Shown piece by piece: positions 24,729-36,869 of a stretch of 64,000 nt of DNA; the stretch's first letter is position 1; the number at the start of each line of letters is the position of its first letter. Source of the stretch: Lota lota. Taxonomy: Eukaryota > Chordata > Actinopteri > Gadiformes > Lotidae. The notes beneath the pieces are model-generated. The model was given only the letters and a program-made list of their open reading frames with translations. It was not told the DNA's origin and ran no database searches. The translations under genes were made by a program, and so were the position numbers. The stretch is taken from the NCBI GenBank assembly GCA_026745465.1, contig JACYXH010000104.1:508001-572000 (forward strand), given 5' to 3'.

Positions 24729-27700
24729 ATGAATACACAAAATGCCAAATCCTTGAATTACATTTTCAAACCTCAAGCCTCTTCAGGTGGACAATGGATC
24801 TCTCATTGGGCTTCTACATTCCAACCCACTGATGGATCCAGTCCGCAGGAGAACACGTCTCAGGATCACTGCACAAGCAACGCGCAGAAGTAAGTCTTTG
24901 TAGTTATTACTTATGGTATTTATATGTATTTAGTGGACAATTTAAATTCTTTACATCTTTAAAAAGTCTGGGTTTGATGGAATACTCAGAAAGGCCGCTT
25001 TCTCATCCCTCTAGAGTCGACCTCTACGACCCTTACGACCCGTACGATCAGATCTCATCAGAGTCAGAGTCTGAGATAGGACAGAGGAAGCGGTGCGACC
25101 GCAACTGTCCCAAAAAAGACTTGGACCTTCGTAGACACCGCGAGATAGCCCACCCTCAGCCAGAGGAGACAGGCGCTGAGAGGCGGGATCGCAGCGCTGA
25201 GAGGCGGGACCGAGACCCAGACGCCAGACTGCCAAAGCATCGCAGTCTCAGTCCAAGTGGAAGCCAACATCATCGGGCTTCTAGTACTGGTGGTCCTAGA
25301 ACCTACGACCACATGTGTTATGACCCCGTAAGGCCCAATGAGAGATCCAGTCCCGAGAATTACAGTCTCAGGGAAGAGCGAGTCACAGGCCCTCCACTGA
25401 ATGCAGAAGTATGTGTTTCGCTATCCACTGCATGTTGTGGTTAGAACATGTATCATGTTGACGCATTCAATTGCATCTTTCAGTGTACTTCAAGGTTGTG
25501 CATTCAGTGTAATAAAGGGGACAGGGAAAGTGTAATGGTGTTAACACTAAGCAAAGTATTTTTTTTTAAATATTATTTGGTAATAATTACACACTTTTCG
25601 TCTACTGCAGTTTGCCACAAGTGTTGGGTTATCCACCCCCAACTTCCCTGTGGACTATCGGCTTCAGACAGGATACTGTGAAACTGGTAAGCACCAGAAA
25701 AAGCAGATGCTGTGTCCATTTCCTGACATTCTCATGTTCGCTCAGACTTCATGTTAAGGGACAATATTCCTATATCCTAATTTATCTATCATCCACAGTC
25801 TGGATTTAGGGTTTAACCGGATAATGGCAATTATTGCATAGTTTGTGGTAGTATTTAGTACTATTATTTACTTTTAATTCATGAATTTATGATCTATAGT
25901 AGTTTTTTTTTCATATGGAGCTTGGGGTACTTTGCTTATGTTAATCAAACTATTTGTTGCTCTACAGGAGGGTCGTCGGTGAACCTGGCATCCCCCCGAG
26001 AGATTTCCATGAGCAGCAGAGCGGTGAAGGACATGGAACAACAGTAGGACACTTAATACTAACTCAAATGTGGTAACCCATAACCATCTCAAGTGACCTA
26101 CATAACAGATTTCACAATGCTAAAATGTATTCAACAAATATAACAGTAGCCAACATGCACAATGACCATGGTTGGGAAAAATGCATGCACACCCTTGCTG
26201 CTGCTGCTGCTGCTGCCATATGACAAGCAATTGGAAAGACATTTGAGCCAGATGCCCCTTATCAGGTGCACTTGATTAGTTAATCATTTAGAGGTGCCAT
26301 TACCTCTACATGAACTTTTGGCAGTTTGGTCCAGAGAATTCACGTTTGTGTTGACACCATGACAAGGTGAAAACCGACTTGATTTACAAATGACTTTGTT
26401 GCTCCACATCAACCGAAAATGGGTTGCTCGGCCAACTAATTGAAGTCCGTATTTCTACAGTGAGAAAAGATACTAATCACACATTGAAGATGGTTGCCTG
26501 TATTCTCTGCAATTCACCCAAATATCTGCCCATTTTGTACTTGGGGAAATGGAGGCATAACCAGGGATTTACCGGCGGATTCTGTTACATACTACATTCC
26601 TTGCATTTTTTAATTCCTAACTTCATCATCAAGTGCAGCGTGCATTGAAGGGGGAGACCTAGCCCCTATTTATAAAAGTACATGAAATGGCTTAGTTGAA
26701 TTCAGGTCAAGTATGTAACAAATCTTTATATTATTCATGTTGACGTACATATCCATTTGTATGTCTATACAAAAAGTGTTTGTAATGTTACAAACACAAC
26801 ACGTGTTTGTAATGATACATCTGTGCACGGACCAAAAGAGTAACTTGAACAAGACACCTTGTTCAAGACAAACACTAGAGCCACATTGGATGGACAATAT
26901 AATCGAGACTGCTTTAAACATTTATTCATTACTTCCGTGGCACACTTGGTCCTTTATACTTTATCCTTTAACATATTATAACCAAGTCATAGGGCAGCTG
27001 CCCATTATTTCCACCTCATTGGTCTCAAGGCTCGATACTCTTGCGGTTGTCTTACCACAAGTAACGTCTTCTTCAAAGATACGTTTTTTTTGGTCTGTGC
27101 GTGGACGTTGCTTTACAAAAATGTATCCAGCTGTAATCCCAAATCTAGAAAATTAAGAGAATATATAGATTTGCTTTATACTTTGCCCACACATTATTCA
27201 CTGGGGATGCCAGCCTGCAGGTTGCCATGAACAATATGTTCTTGAGAGATTAAGTGAAGGTTTTTTGGTTGTGATGTTTTGCGATAAGTCACTTGAGGAT
27301 GTTGTGGTGGCCATGTTTGTTAGGTGGGCATCTCATTCCTTTCCACTGCTGACCGTGTCCTTTTCATTGCTGCACTGTGAGAAGCATACACGCTGTCATT
27401 TGTTTCTTGAAGACAAAAGTATTTCGATCAAACATCTTGGAGTTGCACTCATCCAAACAGGTCTGACATCTGTCGGCTCTTTAGCTTGGCCTGAGCAAGA
27501 CATTTTCAAGCTTATTTGGCTGGTAGGGTTTCTTTGCAGCAATACCACCTAGAAGGCCTTATCTACACTGCGCCTCTCTGAAAAGTAAATACGATTTTGG
27601 CTACTCGCTGACACATTTATTTGTGCACAGATTAGCATTTTTACTTGGTGTTGAATTTCCTTATTTTTTTTTATTTAAGATAATGAACAACATCATATGT

Positions 27701-29152
27701 ATCCAAACGTCTGGCTAGCACTGATCTGAGTCATGTTCTATATGATTGCAATTTTATCATTGATCTCAAAGTAATTTGATCAGTTAAAGAAAAATATTCA
27801 GGTTGGTGTTTGCTACATGAGGTACAAAGTTCTCTTTTGTTAAAAAAAATCTTGGCATGTTCTTAAGCACTGGCTGGTAGGTAGGGTGTCGACTCTTACA
27901 TTGTTTTGTGTGGTTTATATTATAGAAGCGCATTTGCCTGTGAGCTGTGTGAAGTTGAATATGCTCGACTCGAGGAGCTGCAAGAGCACCTGGAGAGCAG
28001 GAGCCACTGGGACACAATGGAACATATTCAGCAGCTGAACAACTACGATGACCTGACTATAGCCTTCTTACAGGTATGGTACTGAGCAAACCGTATGGGA
28101 GACACATAGCGAAGTGAGAAGGCGTCCCAACCCACAGTCTGGTGTCCAGCTATAGTTAAATGGCTGTGTGACAGCAGTTAACTTGCTGTCTGCTTCTAAT
28201 TAGCTAAAAGCCGACGGATGGCTATGGCAGTTGTAAAAAAATGTACTCAACTTGTAGCTTTTAAATCGTACCTAAACCTTTGAAATCATTAAGTCAAACG
28301 TTGAGAATGAAATGGAAAAAGTATCCAAAGTGGTTTATGCTTGTCGACGGTCATTTACAGTGTTTTTCTTTACAACTCCTAGGAAGTCATGATGTTCAAA
28401 GTGAGACAATGTTGCCATGCTATGGTGGATCAGGACATCGAAGGTAAGGCAAGCTGAGAGCGCCGAAAATTGACATGTCAAAAACACAATTATTTTCTGC
28501 GATACTGGCTTGATGCCCAACCGTACTGTGATCAGTTATCTTTGTTCAGCTTTGAAGGAGACTGATCACATGACCAGGGTGGATATGCTCCACTGTGCTG
28601 TGTGTAATGTCTACATTTCCACGTCTGCGACCTCAGTGAAGAACCATGTAAGCTCTGCGAAACACCACCATAACAAAAAGGTATGCGAGAGACCGAGGTG
28701 GAATTCAGTACGTTCCAACAGTTTTGATGAGCAGATTCACCTAAAATGTTGTCAAATATATAATCCACTTGTTAATTTAGTTTTTATCAAGTATTCCCAT
28801 AGGCGAATACAAAATATTGTGTTGCGGGATCAGAAATAAACATTTAATATTTTTTCCTGTTGAATGCAGTCATTTTGCTACCGGCAGAAACGTGAAAGTC
28901 TTGACAAGGCTGCAGTTATGATCAACCTGTTAAAACCCCAGTTTGAACAATACCGTGAGGTAAATGTCCACAGTAACAAATCTAAAACATTCAAAAAGTG
29001 CAACCACCAATGCTTCCAATTTTAGCTCGTTAGATAGTATAGACATATAGTGAGCAAATCATTTCATACATTTATCTAGATGGAACGTGTGCTGTAATTA
29101 CTATGCAATAACACATTTATCCTTTTCTTAGGGTGGCAATCCATTTGAATGA
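24729..29152 (+). CDS. znf326: ZNF326-like nuclear zinc-finger protein, shortened
   Basis: Nine coding exons: 24729-24889, 24967-25408, 25611-25686, 25968-26043, 27926-28073, 28383-28443, 28550-28680, 28870-28959 and 29132-29152. They give 401 residues with phases consistent throughout. Human ZNF326 (ZIRD, about 582 residues) is a DBIRD-complex protein that couples mRNP and RNA polymerase II elongation on AT-rich exons. The two AKAP95-type C2H2 fingers are present (CELCEVEY with later HLESRSH, and CAVCNVYI with HVSSAKH). The C-terminal core reads KRESLDKAAVMINLLKPQFE then NPFE, aligning to human ENPFE. The protein stops right there, lacking the long acidic tail. The N-terminus is Arg/Ser/Glu-rich (GAERRDRSAERRDRDPDARL) and unlike the human Gly/Tyr-rich one. 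The start ATG is inferred. The position after lrrc8d fits ZNF326, but a diverged AKAP8-family paralogue is possible. Confidence 0.78.
26044..27925 (+). other. znf326-like intron 5, 1.9 kb
   Basis: The longest intron of the gene, with a (GCT)7 run at about 26198-26217. I see no coding exon or recognisable mobile element in it. Several open frames (for example 26737-27156) lack coding character. Confidence 0.7.
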
Positions 29153-30340
29153 CTGGATTCATCCAAAGGCCTTGGAAGAAATTCAAGCCAAAATGCTGTT
29201 TGCTACAGCGTAAGGACAATAGATATGTAGCACTTTCCTCAGAATACAATCTCTGGCATTGACACCAGATATGTCCACTGCCAAGAAAGAGACAAGGCGA
29301 TACTCGACGCGTGACTTGGGTTTGACCGGTTCCTTCTTTTTAAAACAGGCCTTGAGTGTCAAATTAAACTGTGAACTTGGACACAGCTGAATGTGTCCGA
29401 GGCTGTTCCACATCAATGTCTTACTTTTCCTGTGTCCATTTTTTAAAATATTATTTTACCAATCCGTTTCCTAGGCGGTTTGCAAAAAAGTTCCATCTTT
29501 AAATAATTTACTTGAACGTAGTTGCTCAACTTTTTTTTTATTTAGAACATCACAAAAAGTTGAAAGCATTGTATCTGTGATATATATAGTACATTTAAAA
29601 TTAAATTATTTAAAAACAGCATTTATTTTCCAACAGTTGTCTAAAACATTAAATACAGGTTGACAGTCACGAAGGGCAGCAAATGTCTGCTCTCTGGCTG
29701 TCAGTTCATATTTTCAATATTTTTTACTTTCAGTTCAAGAGTTTGTATTAGAACTCAATGCAGTGATTGTAATACTATAAACCCTATTCTATAACAGGAG
29801 TTGCCATACACCCTTTTCCACACATAATCCCTCACATTTTAGTTTTGATAACAGTGATATTTTTTAATGTGCAATTGCTTTTAAGTAAGATATTGATCAA
29901 TAACTGCCTGTTAGCACGGGCTGAATGTTTGGAAATATGTCACAATACAAAAGAGACTGTCCGTTACATGGACCTGTGTATATTTTAAATGTGAATAATG
30001 ATAAAGAAGGTGTTCCCAAACTGGACATAACTGATGATTAAACCATTAGAAATCTTTGAGGTAAAAGTTGTCTTCATTAGAAATGGGTTCCACACTACAT
30101 TACTGCATAAAAACCTTTTTTTAGGGGAATTGTATTCCAATTTTTTGTTGAAAGTATTATTGGAAATAATGTTTAAAATGAATCTCCTTGATAATATATT
30201 CAAACATGTAAAAGATCTCTGTTTAACAATGTTGTACATTTTGGCCAAACAGATGACTTGATGAAAGTAAAAGTGAAAGAACATCCATGTACAAAACACA
30301 TACAGTCTATGGACTTCCCATGAAGTCCTCCTCATGGGCT
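29153..30340. other. Convergent intergenic region znf326-like / znf644
   Basis: AT-rich, holding both 3' UTRs. A minus-strand AATAAA (TTTATT near 29626) could end znf644 transcripts. In human the homeobox gene BARHL2 lies between these genes, but no homeodomain sequence is seen here. Confidence 0.65.
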
Positions 30341-33300
30341 TCACGAAGCAGCATGATGGGGGCCTGTGGAGGGGCCGTCTTGGTCCGGGCTGGGGCTGGA
30401 AGGGTCCCGGGGCTGCATGGAGACCTCAACCATGCCCAGCCCGGTGTTGGGAACACCAGTGTTCATAATATGTCTCTGTAAGTGTTTGATCCAGTCCTCC
30501 TGCACCGACAAGGGACCCTGGAAGACGAGGTCACAAAACCTGCAACAACGACCACAAAGGATCCTTGACTTTCAGCATTCCTCTATTCATTCCACGATTA
30601 ACATGGAATCGTATGGTGTTTTTGTGGTAAGTAATCACAGGAAATGATACGGCTTTGCATTTTCCTTTTAGTCTTTTATAGGAAGGTTGTATACTTAAGG
30701 GTGCAGTATGTAGGTTTTAGTGGCATCTAGTGGTGAGGTTGCAGATTGCAACCAACTGAATACCTCCCTTTCCTACCACGTAGGAGAAGCTACGGTAGCC
30801 TGTACGGAGCCAGTAGGTATCCAAAATGATTTTATTTTCAAAGACGCACTGAGTTGCCAAGTGTCAAGTGAGGAGGTTTCTTGATAGAATAAAAATGTAT
30901 TTAGCTATTTGGTCTGTAAAAGTATAGGCCAAAGCTACAAGTAAGATAGCGGTTATAATTACAAATCCAAGCCATAATTACAAATTAAGCCAAAACACGT
31001 CCGTTTTGGCTTAATGTAGAAACATGGCAGGCTCCATGGAAGAGGACCCGCTCCCCAAAGATATAAACGGCTCACTCTAAAAAGGTAACCAAAAAACGAT
31101 TCTAATTTTCGTGGGATTATACACTAATTATATATCAATTTCTGCCAAGTCTGTTCTGCTAGAAGCCACTAAATACTACACCTTTTAATAGTTCTGACTT
31201 GCTTTTCTTAAATATACATTCAATGTTTTCATATAGCATACCACGGTACGATAAACCCCATTCAAAGAAGTATACAGACGAGTAGCTGACGTGGAAGTTA
31301 AATGCCTAAACGTTGCACACAAATTACTGACAAATACGAATGAGATCACTATATAACTTGATTTTAAATATCTAAAGTTCAACCTATACCACGTAACTTT
31401 ACATAACGATGGTCTCAGCTGTTGACCGCGGGATCTGAATTAAGCAATGACGGGATCCCTGCACCGCCGTTAACTCACGGTAAGCGTACCCCGTCACGGT
31501 AAGCGTACCCCGTCACGGTAAGCGTACCCCGTCACGCTTGCACAGGAACACACGTTTCTTTAACTGGTTTACTCGTAATCCCGCCATGGCCAATAGTTTT
31601 GGAGCGCCTAACCTGCATTTGCCAGTAGCTAGCTACCTTTCTGAGCAGAATGCTGTTGCAATTCCTCACCGACTTCACCACGAGGCAAGATTTGAAGGTA
31701 GCCTGCTCCCTTTCTGAGCAGAATGCTGTTGCAATTCCTCACCGACTTCACCACGATGACATTGCAAGACATATTCCCAAAAACAATCGGGGAAGAGTTT
31801 TCCTGATTGGTCAGACATTAGCCAGGACTGGCCTAAGATCTAAATTGTCTGATGCAGAGTCCGATTCAAAGTCAACCAGAAGAGATATTCTCACAGAGCA
31901 TTTCACTCGATAACAGCTGACGGATGGCTATGGCATTTCTAATAATTGTCACTTAAATTAGACATATCTTACCAACAGCCCCTTTAACTATCTCTAATCT
32001 ATTCGTATATAATTTCTGCCATTGTATAATGGTGTACCAAAGTCAAGTTGAGGGGGAACTGCAACCTGAAAGAACACAAGTTTGACCAGGAGGAGAACTT
32101 GAACTCTTTACCTGCAGGTGAGTCTGTACATTTCTTCTGGAGTCTGTGGTAAGGGCAGTGTCTTCTTCTTTGAGCCAGGCCTTGACCGAGGTCTTCTTCC
32201 TTTGCAGTCAATCGCTAAAGCAAATATGGTAAACTCTTGTCAGGTAAGTCATACCAGCTACAACATCCATGATTACCTCGGCATTTTTTAAATGCCTTCC
32301 ATCCCAGTGGCCCTAAACTTTAAAATCAATAGTAAACATCTTAATAAAATGTGATACTTTCATGAGGCAAACTTACCCCTGATCCTCAGTTTGTAATACA
32401 ATACTGGTTGAACCATTTTAGAAATGCAGTAGGCCTAGATTGCTTAATTTACCTTCAATATCTTTCAATGATTTGGCTGGTTTGCTAAGACCCCAGGTAT
32501 TTGTTGACATTGTCTATGTCGACATGTAAATCAGCCATGATTTTTGTTCAACTCACCCCGTCTTGCGGTGTACACACATTCTGAAATTGACGTCCATTCT
32601 ATTCCGAACTATTGTTAAGCAGCTCCCATAGCTGTATCTTTGTTTTGTCCAACAAAAGTGCATACAGACTGCCCCGGCTAAGTAGGTTTCTCCAAACATG
32701 CTGATAAACAAAGCCATCCACAAGTTTAGATTCTGTGTTTTACTTCACTAGACATGTTCAGTGTTTTTTAACTGATTGGAACCCAGTCTCCCGGAGCATG
32801 CGCAGTGGCGTGTAAGAATCTAAACCTCCGGATTGTTTTTTTGTGGGCACTATTGAAGAACACTGCCTAGCTATGGTTGTTCGTATGCGCTTACTTGTTT
32901 TGTACAAAACAAAGATACAGCTATGTTAGCTGCTAAACACTCATTTGGAATACAGAATGTATTTCATTTGCTGGCCAACTGACCAATATTTGGGCTGATT
33001 TACATCTAGACAGACAATGTCAACAATTGACCTGGGGTCTTCGCAAACCAGCCAAATTCTTTAAAGGGTTAGTTGACGGTACACACAAGCACCCACTATA
33101 CCATAGTTTGTAGCCAATGCTTTCATGTACTTACTTGCTCCATCAAGTAAGGCATTCCTTTTTCGCTTTGCATATGCCCGCAGATGATTAGACAAGCTAA
33201 CTCCACTGTGGAAAGTTGCATTGCAGTGCATACAAACTTTTCGGTTGAACTCACCTTTCTCTGATAAGACAAAAGACAAAAACAAAAATAAATTAGAACA

Positions 33301-36300
33301 AACAAATGTCAACAGGGAGTAATTTAGGCTCCGCTCCTCAGCTAGTCATGCGGGATAAATGATTAGAGATGTATCCTGCATGCAAAACCTTTAAGAGGTT
33401 ATAGACACCTGCCTTAAACCTAATTTATAGTCACCTGGCAAGAACTGAGCGAACCAGCATGAACCAAAAATTAGGGTTCATACACTTTTGTCCCGGGCCG
33501 CACACCTCTGAAATTTAGCAGCTCGAAGTGCACCTGCGCGTCCACAGCTGTTGCGCAAGACAGCGAGTATAAATGCCATGGAAATTCTTGGACTGTCTGC
33601 ACTTGCGCATCATGGCGACTATAAATTTAAGCCATCTTTAAAAAAAAGAATATCCCATCTATTCTGTTTGGCACTTACAATTAAAAAAAGATATAACTTA
33701 CCTGCTATTGAGTTTTGTAATGAAGTGTCAAGTCTTGATCCTGCACCATGTTCAGTATCTAAACAAACTGCTAATGTGGATTTTGACATTTGAGAAGAAC
33801 CCTTTATTCTTGAATCTTCTTGGCACTTTCTCTTCTTCAGAATTCCTATCAAGGCACTCGCACTTGAGAGTGATCCTTTAACTTCCAACTTCGTCTCAAG
33901 CTGCTTTTTTTCAGATGCAACTCCCAACAAAGAAAACTGGGGTTTGGAGAAGTGTGATTTGGCATCATTGCATATGGTTGGAATATAATTATTTTTAAAG
34001 AGTCCAGTTAGAGAATGAGACCTGGTTAGCTTTGAGGACTTACGAAATGAGAATTTATTTCGTTTCTTATTGAGAATTTGAATAGCCCTATGGACCTCTT
34101 TCTTGTCCCGCATTAGTTCTCGAAGTAAGCATAATGGGGTCTTGTTCTTTGATTTAATTGGTCTACCAAGCTGTTTCAAGTGGCCTCGAATGTGGTTGGA
34201 CTGTCCAGTTCTGTTATCAAATTTGTCCCCGCAAAGTGGACAGGAATGGATCATCTCGAGGTCATCTGAGTTTTCAAGAGGGTCTGCCGGGGGTTCCAAC
34301 CGTACTGCAAAAAGAGAAAACCAAGATTCAGAACCTTCATAAACAGTCACAGTATTATTGGTGCATACTCAAATATACCCCAAACTATCTCAATACCTTT
34401 TTCCAATTGTGGAATGGGAGACATCCTACGTCGCATACGTGGCTTCTTGTCTCGAGAAGCCACATGTTCAACAGGAACTACATGCCTCTCGTTGTAATTC
34501 AATCCAACCCGATGAAGGTGGCCTCTTACATGATTGGACAACCCAACACCAGACTCAAAGACTTCAGGGCAGTACGGACAGGATTTGGGGTCCAAATCTG
34601 ACGAATCGTCGGTGTAGGATCCTTCCATTGTCATCGAGTGCGAATCAAAGCTGTCTCTGAAGACCTCCGTTTCTACGCACTCTTCCTTGATATCAGCCTT
34701 TACCTCATCATCATTCCCGTCAGTCGTGATCTTATCAAACAACTTCTTAGATGCCTGCAGAACCCCTCTCATTGACATCCTTCTACTATATGTATAAATG
34801 TGCTTTTCTTCCTGCTTGACATCATCGTCATCAAAAAGGTTAGTGTTGGCAAGAGTTTCTTTGAACTGAAAAATGTCCTTCTCTTCACAGTTTGTGATCT
34901 CTTCTGAAAGGTTTAACATCTTTGGACTTGGCAAATGTTTCGGTAAAATAAAGCATGAATCCTGTTCTGTGGTGTTTCGAAAAGGGGTTGACATTTTTCT
35001 TTTTGAAGGTGTCTTTTTAATGGCCTGACCTGGCTTAGGTATTCTGTTGCTTTCAAGGTCTTCCTCTGTGACACTGTTTTCACAAGGATTTGTATCAGGC
35101 TTAGAAACAGTTTGCTTTTCACCATTTGAGGATGAACTGGTTTCTGGAAGCTTAGTTGGGAGCATTCCTGGCAAATGATCTTGCAAATCATTTTTATCAT
35201 TGCTAGATGTGTGCGTAAATGTAATGCCATTGTCATTTTCTTTCTTCCGTTTTGCTTCAGATTCTTTGTCATGTCTTTGTCGAGAAAGTAGAACATTGAT
35301 AGATTTGTCAAGCTTTGACTGGGTTTCTTGAGACTTGAGATATCTCTTTGTCATCTTTTCATGCTTGAATAAGTTACTTATCGAATTGGCTTTTTTAGGG
35401 TGGACGAATATTTTAGATTTTGTTTCAGAATTGTCCATTTTACAAGAGGCTTGCTTCTCAACAGGTAGTTGTGCATTTGTCTCACTCTCATGTAACCGAT
35501 GTATTGATTTGTATTTCTCAATAGTCAGTTTATGACGACACTGAAGATGATTTCTAAAAACATTTTTACTGAAAGCTCGGTATGAACAAATTGTGCAAGA
35601 GAAAATACCGGCCTCATCCCTGCCGCTATCCTTGTGCTGCGAAGTGTTATGTCTCCGAAGCCCTCTCTCAGACACTGCGTGGAATTTACATTTTTCACAT
35701 TTAAAGCAACGCTTGGTCTTATTGTGTGTCAGGGCATGTTCAACAAAAGTATTCTGGCAGTTTGTTTGAAATGGGCATTGAGGGCAACAAAGTGCATCCT
35801 TTTCAGCCTTATTTGTATCGGACACATCATTGATTTCTTCAATTTGTCTTTTTCTTCTCTTCGGGTGAACAGCCATATGCTCTAAAAGTGAGCTGCTCTC
35901 TCTGAAAATCTGTCCACATTCTTGGCATATAAAAGGACTTGGCGACATAAAGGAAAGATCTGAATGCAATGCCAAGTGCTGTTGCAAACTGATCTCTTTT
36001 CTGAAAACGAGATGACATTTTGAACAGGGGTAGGATGATGGCTTAGGCTCTGAGTGAGAATTTACCGGAAGTCTTCCCTTTAAGGGTGAAAGCCTATGAC
36101 TTATACTATTATCAAAAGAGTTTAATGTTGGCGCGTTGTATAAAATTTGCTTGATGGCCTTAACAGTTCCATTAGGATACTCTGTGTTCTCAGTTGATGA
36201 AGATTTGGAATGCATCCTCAAGTTTTGCACCTTGCTCATGGGGACAGAGTGTGCTTGGTCTTCTCCATCATGTGAGTCTTCAGATGATTTATGTCCTAGA

Positions 36301-36854
36301 TTAGGGTAAAGATCTTCTGAGGGATCTACCATAACCACCATATCCATCTTACGTTTCCTCCTCTTTTGAGTTCTAGAAGCCGTAACTTCCTTTTGCATCT
36401 CCTCCCCTGGGGATTCGTCATGGTCGTCCCACAAGAACTGCATGAACTCTTTGTGAGGGTCCCACTGAAGATCACGGGCACTGCTGAAGTCATCTAAGGA
36501 GTCCTCAGGTGAATCAACATCGAATCCCCATATTCCTGCAGTGTCAATATCCTGCACTGTTTTCAATGGTGTGATGCTTTTTTCCTCCTCCTCTGTGCAC
36601 AAGCTGTTGAGATCATGTGCCTGTGTAGCCCTATGCGAGGAAGGTCCATTTCCCAAGCCAACTGGGGACAACATATCAGCGTTTGACAAAACATCAAGAA
36701 CACCGTTTTGTTTGGCAAGAGCAGGCTTGCCAAAAGAGTCCATGTAAGATAAGGCCGCTTGTGTCATTCTCGCTGGCTCTTGAAGGAGTGTGAGGGCATT
36801 CATCTCGGGATCTGTATCTTTGTCATCTTCATCATGAGCTGCCAGGCATGACAT
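30341..36854 (-). CDS. znf644: ZNF644, C2H2 zinc-finger protein of the G9a/GLP complex
   Basis: Five coding exons in transcript order: 34397-36854 (exon body from 36869), 33702-34304, 33135-33260, 32112-32214 and 30341-30539. They give 1162 residues (human 1327) with phases 1, 1, 1, 2 agreeing at each junction. ZNF644 recruits the H3K9 methyltransferases G9a/GLP with WIZ, and human variants are linked to high myopia. About nine C2H2 fingers are visible, such as [38 protein letters not shown] and [17 protein letters not shown] followed by [10 protein letters not shown], a near match to human. The last exon has [18 protein letters not shown] and ends GMVEV then a short tail to AAS. The short exon 32112-32214 matches human DCKQKKSRSRSGSKKK as [16 protein letters not shown]. 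The ATG at 36854 is the first in the exon; upstream in-frame coding cannot be excluded. Confidence 0.93.
30699..31184. mobile_element. TTAA-flanked MITE, ~486 bp
   Basis: The left end reads GGGTGCAGTATGTAGG and leads into TTTAGTGGC. The right end, reverse complemented, reads AAGGTGTAGTA then TTTAGTGGC, so imperfect terminal inverted repeats are present. TTAA lies on both sides (30695-30698 and 31185-31188), the target duplication known from piggyBac and Kolobok elements. It has no transposase frame. The left-end phrase tggcatctagtggtgagg is familiar from other teleost repeats. It sits in the last znf644 intron. Confidence 0.7.
31477..31536. repeat. 19-bp unit, three tandem copies
   Basis: The unit cacggtaagcgtaccccgt repeats three times exactly and then breaks off at cacgcttg. 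It is CpG-rich compared with its surroundings. It lies in the last znf644 intron. Confidence 0.92.
31637..31757. repeat. ~46-bp direct duplication, 75 bp apart
   Basis: The segment starting ctttctgagcagaatgctg and ending acttcaccacga occurs at about 31638-31684 and again at about 31713-31757 with no visible differences. An open plus-strand frame covers the second copy (31650-31913), but I recognise no protein family. Confidence 0.85.
32215..33134 (-). other. znf644: znf644 intron 3
   Basis: Intronic sequence with no recognised element. The acceptor atttgctttag precedes 32214 in transcript orientation, and the donor GTAAGT follows 33135. Confidence 0.75.
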
Positions 36855-36869
36855 TTCTGTGGCCTTGAC

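Larger units (their letters stand above)
30540..32111 (-). other. znf644: znf644 last intron
   Basis: A 1.6-kb intron holding a TTAA-flanked MITE (30699-31184), a 19-bp triplicate (31477-31536) and a short duplication (31637-31757). No exon is recognised between them. Confidence 0.8.

Noticed and set aside
31650-31913. 87-codon frame over the duplicated segment in znf644 as a transposase remnant
   Set aside because: No recognisable motif, and part of the frame comes from a 46-bp duplication.
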